Below are positions 63,442 to 64,000 of a stretch of 64,000 bases of DNA, in pieces. The stretch covers positions 62,001 through 126,000 of the forward strand of contig CAHJWG010000010.1 in the NCBI GenBank assembly GCA_903642215.1, read 5' to 3'. The stretch's first letter is position 1. Each line of letters opens with the position of its first letter. The stretch comes from Sphingobacteriaceae bacterium. Its GTDB lineage: Bacteria; Bacteroidota; Bacteroidia; Sphingobacteriales; Sphingobacteriaceae. Position numbers and translations under genes: made by a program. The notes below the pieces were generated by a model. The model made no database searches and had not been told where the DNA came from. It saw nothing but the letters and a program-made list of their open reading frames with translations.

Positions 63442-63516
63442 TGGGAGATACTGGGTTCGAACCAGTGACCCTCTGCTTGTAAGGCAGATGCTCTGAACCA
63501 GCTGAGCTAATCTCCC
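63442..63516 (-). tRNA. tRNA-Val (anticodon TAC)
   Basis: Minus strand 75-base cloverleaf. Acceptor GGGAGAT pairs with ATCTCCC; D stem GCTC/GAGC; anticodon stem TCTGC/GCAGA around loop CTTACAA with anticodon TAC (valine); T arm ACTGG, TTCGAAC, CCAGT; discriminator A. CCA is not encoded. It has its own promoter and terminator. Confidence 0.95.
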
Positions 63517-63532
63517 CTTGTGTTTGGGACTG

Positions 63533-63563
63533 CAAATATAGAAGCTGAATCCAATTCCTCAAA
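63533..63563 (-). promoter_or_regulatory. promoter of tRNA-Val, textbook Bacteroidota type
   Basis: Minus strand: TTTG (63560-63563), exactly 19 bases, TATATTTG (63533-63540). The mature tRNA starts 17 bases further. The best promoter match in the window. Confidence 0.85.
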
Positions 63564-63648
63564 AAAAAATTAAGTTTTTTTAATAAACAAGTTTTAAGGT
63601 GTTTTTTAAAACTCCGTCTGCAAAAGTTTCGATTGATAATTGATGTGG

Positions 63649-63695
63649 TAAAAGAAGCATTGGGTAAACTCTGTTTAAATTAAATACTTCTTTTA
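63649..63695. repeat. inverted pair of dispersed words
   Basis: TAAAAGAAGCAT (63649-63660, after TTGATAATTGATGTGG) faces ATACTTCTTTTA (63684-63695), 23 bases between. In the 316-base gap between tRNA-Val and the PAS gene. Confidence 0.85.
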
Positions 63696-63800
63696 TCGTA
63701 GAAATTATGATAACAGGTTTTTAATTTAAATTCATTTTTTTAGCTTTCCTGTGTTAAGTTACTTAGCTAATCCTTTTTATCGCTTAACCGTATTATCATT

Positions 63801-63808
63801 TATATTTG
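63801..63808 (+). promoter_or_regulatory. possible -7 element TATATTTG of the PAS-domain gene
   Basis: Exact TAnnTTTG match 24 bases before the ATG at 63833; no clear -33 TTTG. Confidence 0.4.
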
Positions 63809-63832
63809 CTTTATGATTTGTTTTTTCTTTAA

Positions 63833-64000
63833 ATGAATAATATAACTTACAGCTTCGGTACTGATCAGTTACTTCAGGTTTTATCATTATCTAAAAATGC
63901 AACGGCGGTTTACACTACCGAAAATATCATTATCCAAACGGCAAACGATGCCATGCTTGCCTTTTGGGGTAAAGACAGGTCTATCATTGGGAAACCGCTG
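63833..64000 (+). CDS. PAS-domain protein, probably sensor kinase or regulator, truncated by window
   Basis: The first 56 residues: SFGTDQLLQVLSLSKNATAVYTTENIIIQTANDAMLAFWGKD, then RSIIGKPL. ATAVY, IQTANDAMLAFWGK and IGKPL are typical of a PAS domain's beta-hairpin and first helix as seen in Bacteroidota sensor histidine kinases. No signal peptide or membrane segment yet. The output domain lies beyond the window, so kinase is an inference. Confidence 0.7.
   Translation, partial: MNNITYSFGTDQLLQVLSLSKNATAVYTTENIIIQTANDAMLAFWGKDRSIIGKPL

Noticed and set aside
1385-63695. The dispersed word as a CRISPR-type array
   Set aside because: Copies are scattered over 62 kb, on both strands, without regular spacing, spacers or cas genes.
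1385-63695. The dispersed word as a polar Chi, KOPS or similar replication-oriented motif
   Set aside because: The 32 exact copies divide about 19 to 13 between strands, with no clear switch of orientation, and opposing copies are often paired.

Overview
The window looks like chromosome from a Bacteroidota member of the Sphingobacteriaceae type (Pedobacter/Mucilaginibacter-like). Reasons: a SusC/SusD/DUF1735 outer-membrane nutrient-uptake cluster, TonB-dependent receptors, an ftsX-DUF3098-uppP-truB-ribF envelope operon, DUF3891, DUF92 and DUF4174 proteins, start codons without strong Shine-Dalgarno sequences, and promoters of the TTTG / TAnnTTTG type (the clearest precedes tRNA-Val). Identifications come from reading protein motifs; no database was searched.

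Layout. 0-9.8 kb: thymidine kinase, a DUF2383 protein, a glycosyltransferase, mutS, galactokinase, a SpoU-type RNA methylase, an Rpn-like PD-(D/E)XK protein and a small secreted/lipoprotein pair. 9.8-17.5 kb: a YdeI-type protein, glutamate synthase gltBD and ssb. 18-22 kb: trpDFBA (no trpC, trpE or trpG here). 22.2-28.8 kb: a Kir-type potassium channel and the AT-rich SusC-SusD-DUF1735 operon. 29-37 kb: UDG-like and metallo-beta-lactamase-fold proteins, an old-yellow-enzyme reductase, a ParE-type toxin-antitoxin pair, PPK2, a BtuF-like binding protein, and an oligopeptide-binding lipoprotein whose 5' end carries a DUF559 nuclease-like cassette bounded by inverted repeats. 37-45 kb: a TonB-dependent receptor, a mosaic leuS, a decayed DUF421 gene and an ABC exporter. 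45.5-50.3 kb: the envelope/translation operon. 50.4-58 kb: aquaporin, GT14 glycosyltransferase, mqo, a Met-rich outer-membrane protein, YceH and a GH43 glycosidase. 58-64 kb: small orphan genes, a methyltransferase, DUF3891 (plus a decayed fragment of a paralogue), a frameshifted acyltransferase, DUF92, tRNA-Val and the start of a PAS-domain protein.

The most striking signal is not a gene. A 12-base word, TAAAAGAAG(C/T)AT, with a sister form TAAAAACAG(C/T)AT, occurs on both strands about 43 times in 64 kb (counted by eye), where chance predicts far less than one. Copies lie between genes, often touching start or stop codons or paired as perfect hairpins, and also inside genes in four different reading registers. 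An A/T tract sits just upstream of most copies. Density, flanking A/T tract, indifference to coding frame and use of inverted pairs as hairpins resemble the DNA-uptake sequences of Pasteurellaceae and Neisseriaceae. I know of no such system described for Bacteroidota; function is inferred, not shown.

Other repeat families are layered on top: an 85-bp double-hairpin REP-like unit in two inverted copies, GA/CT-rich imperfect palindromes (two inserted in frame inside leuS and ribF), and the inverted repeats around the DUF559 cassette.
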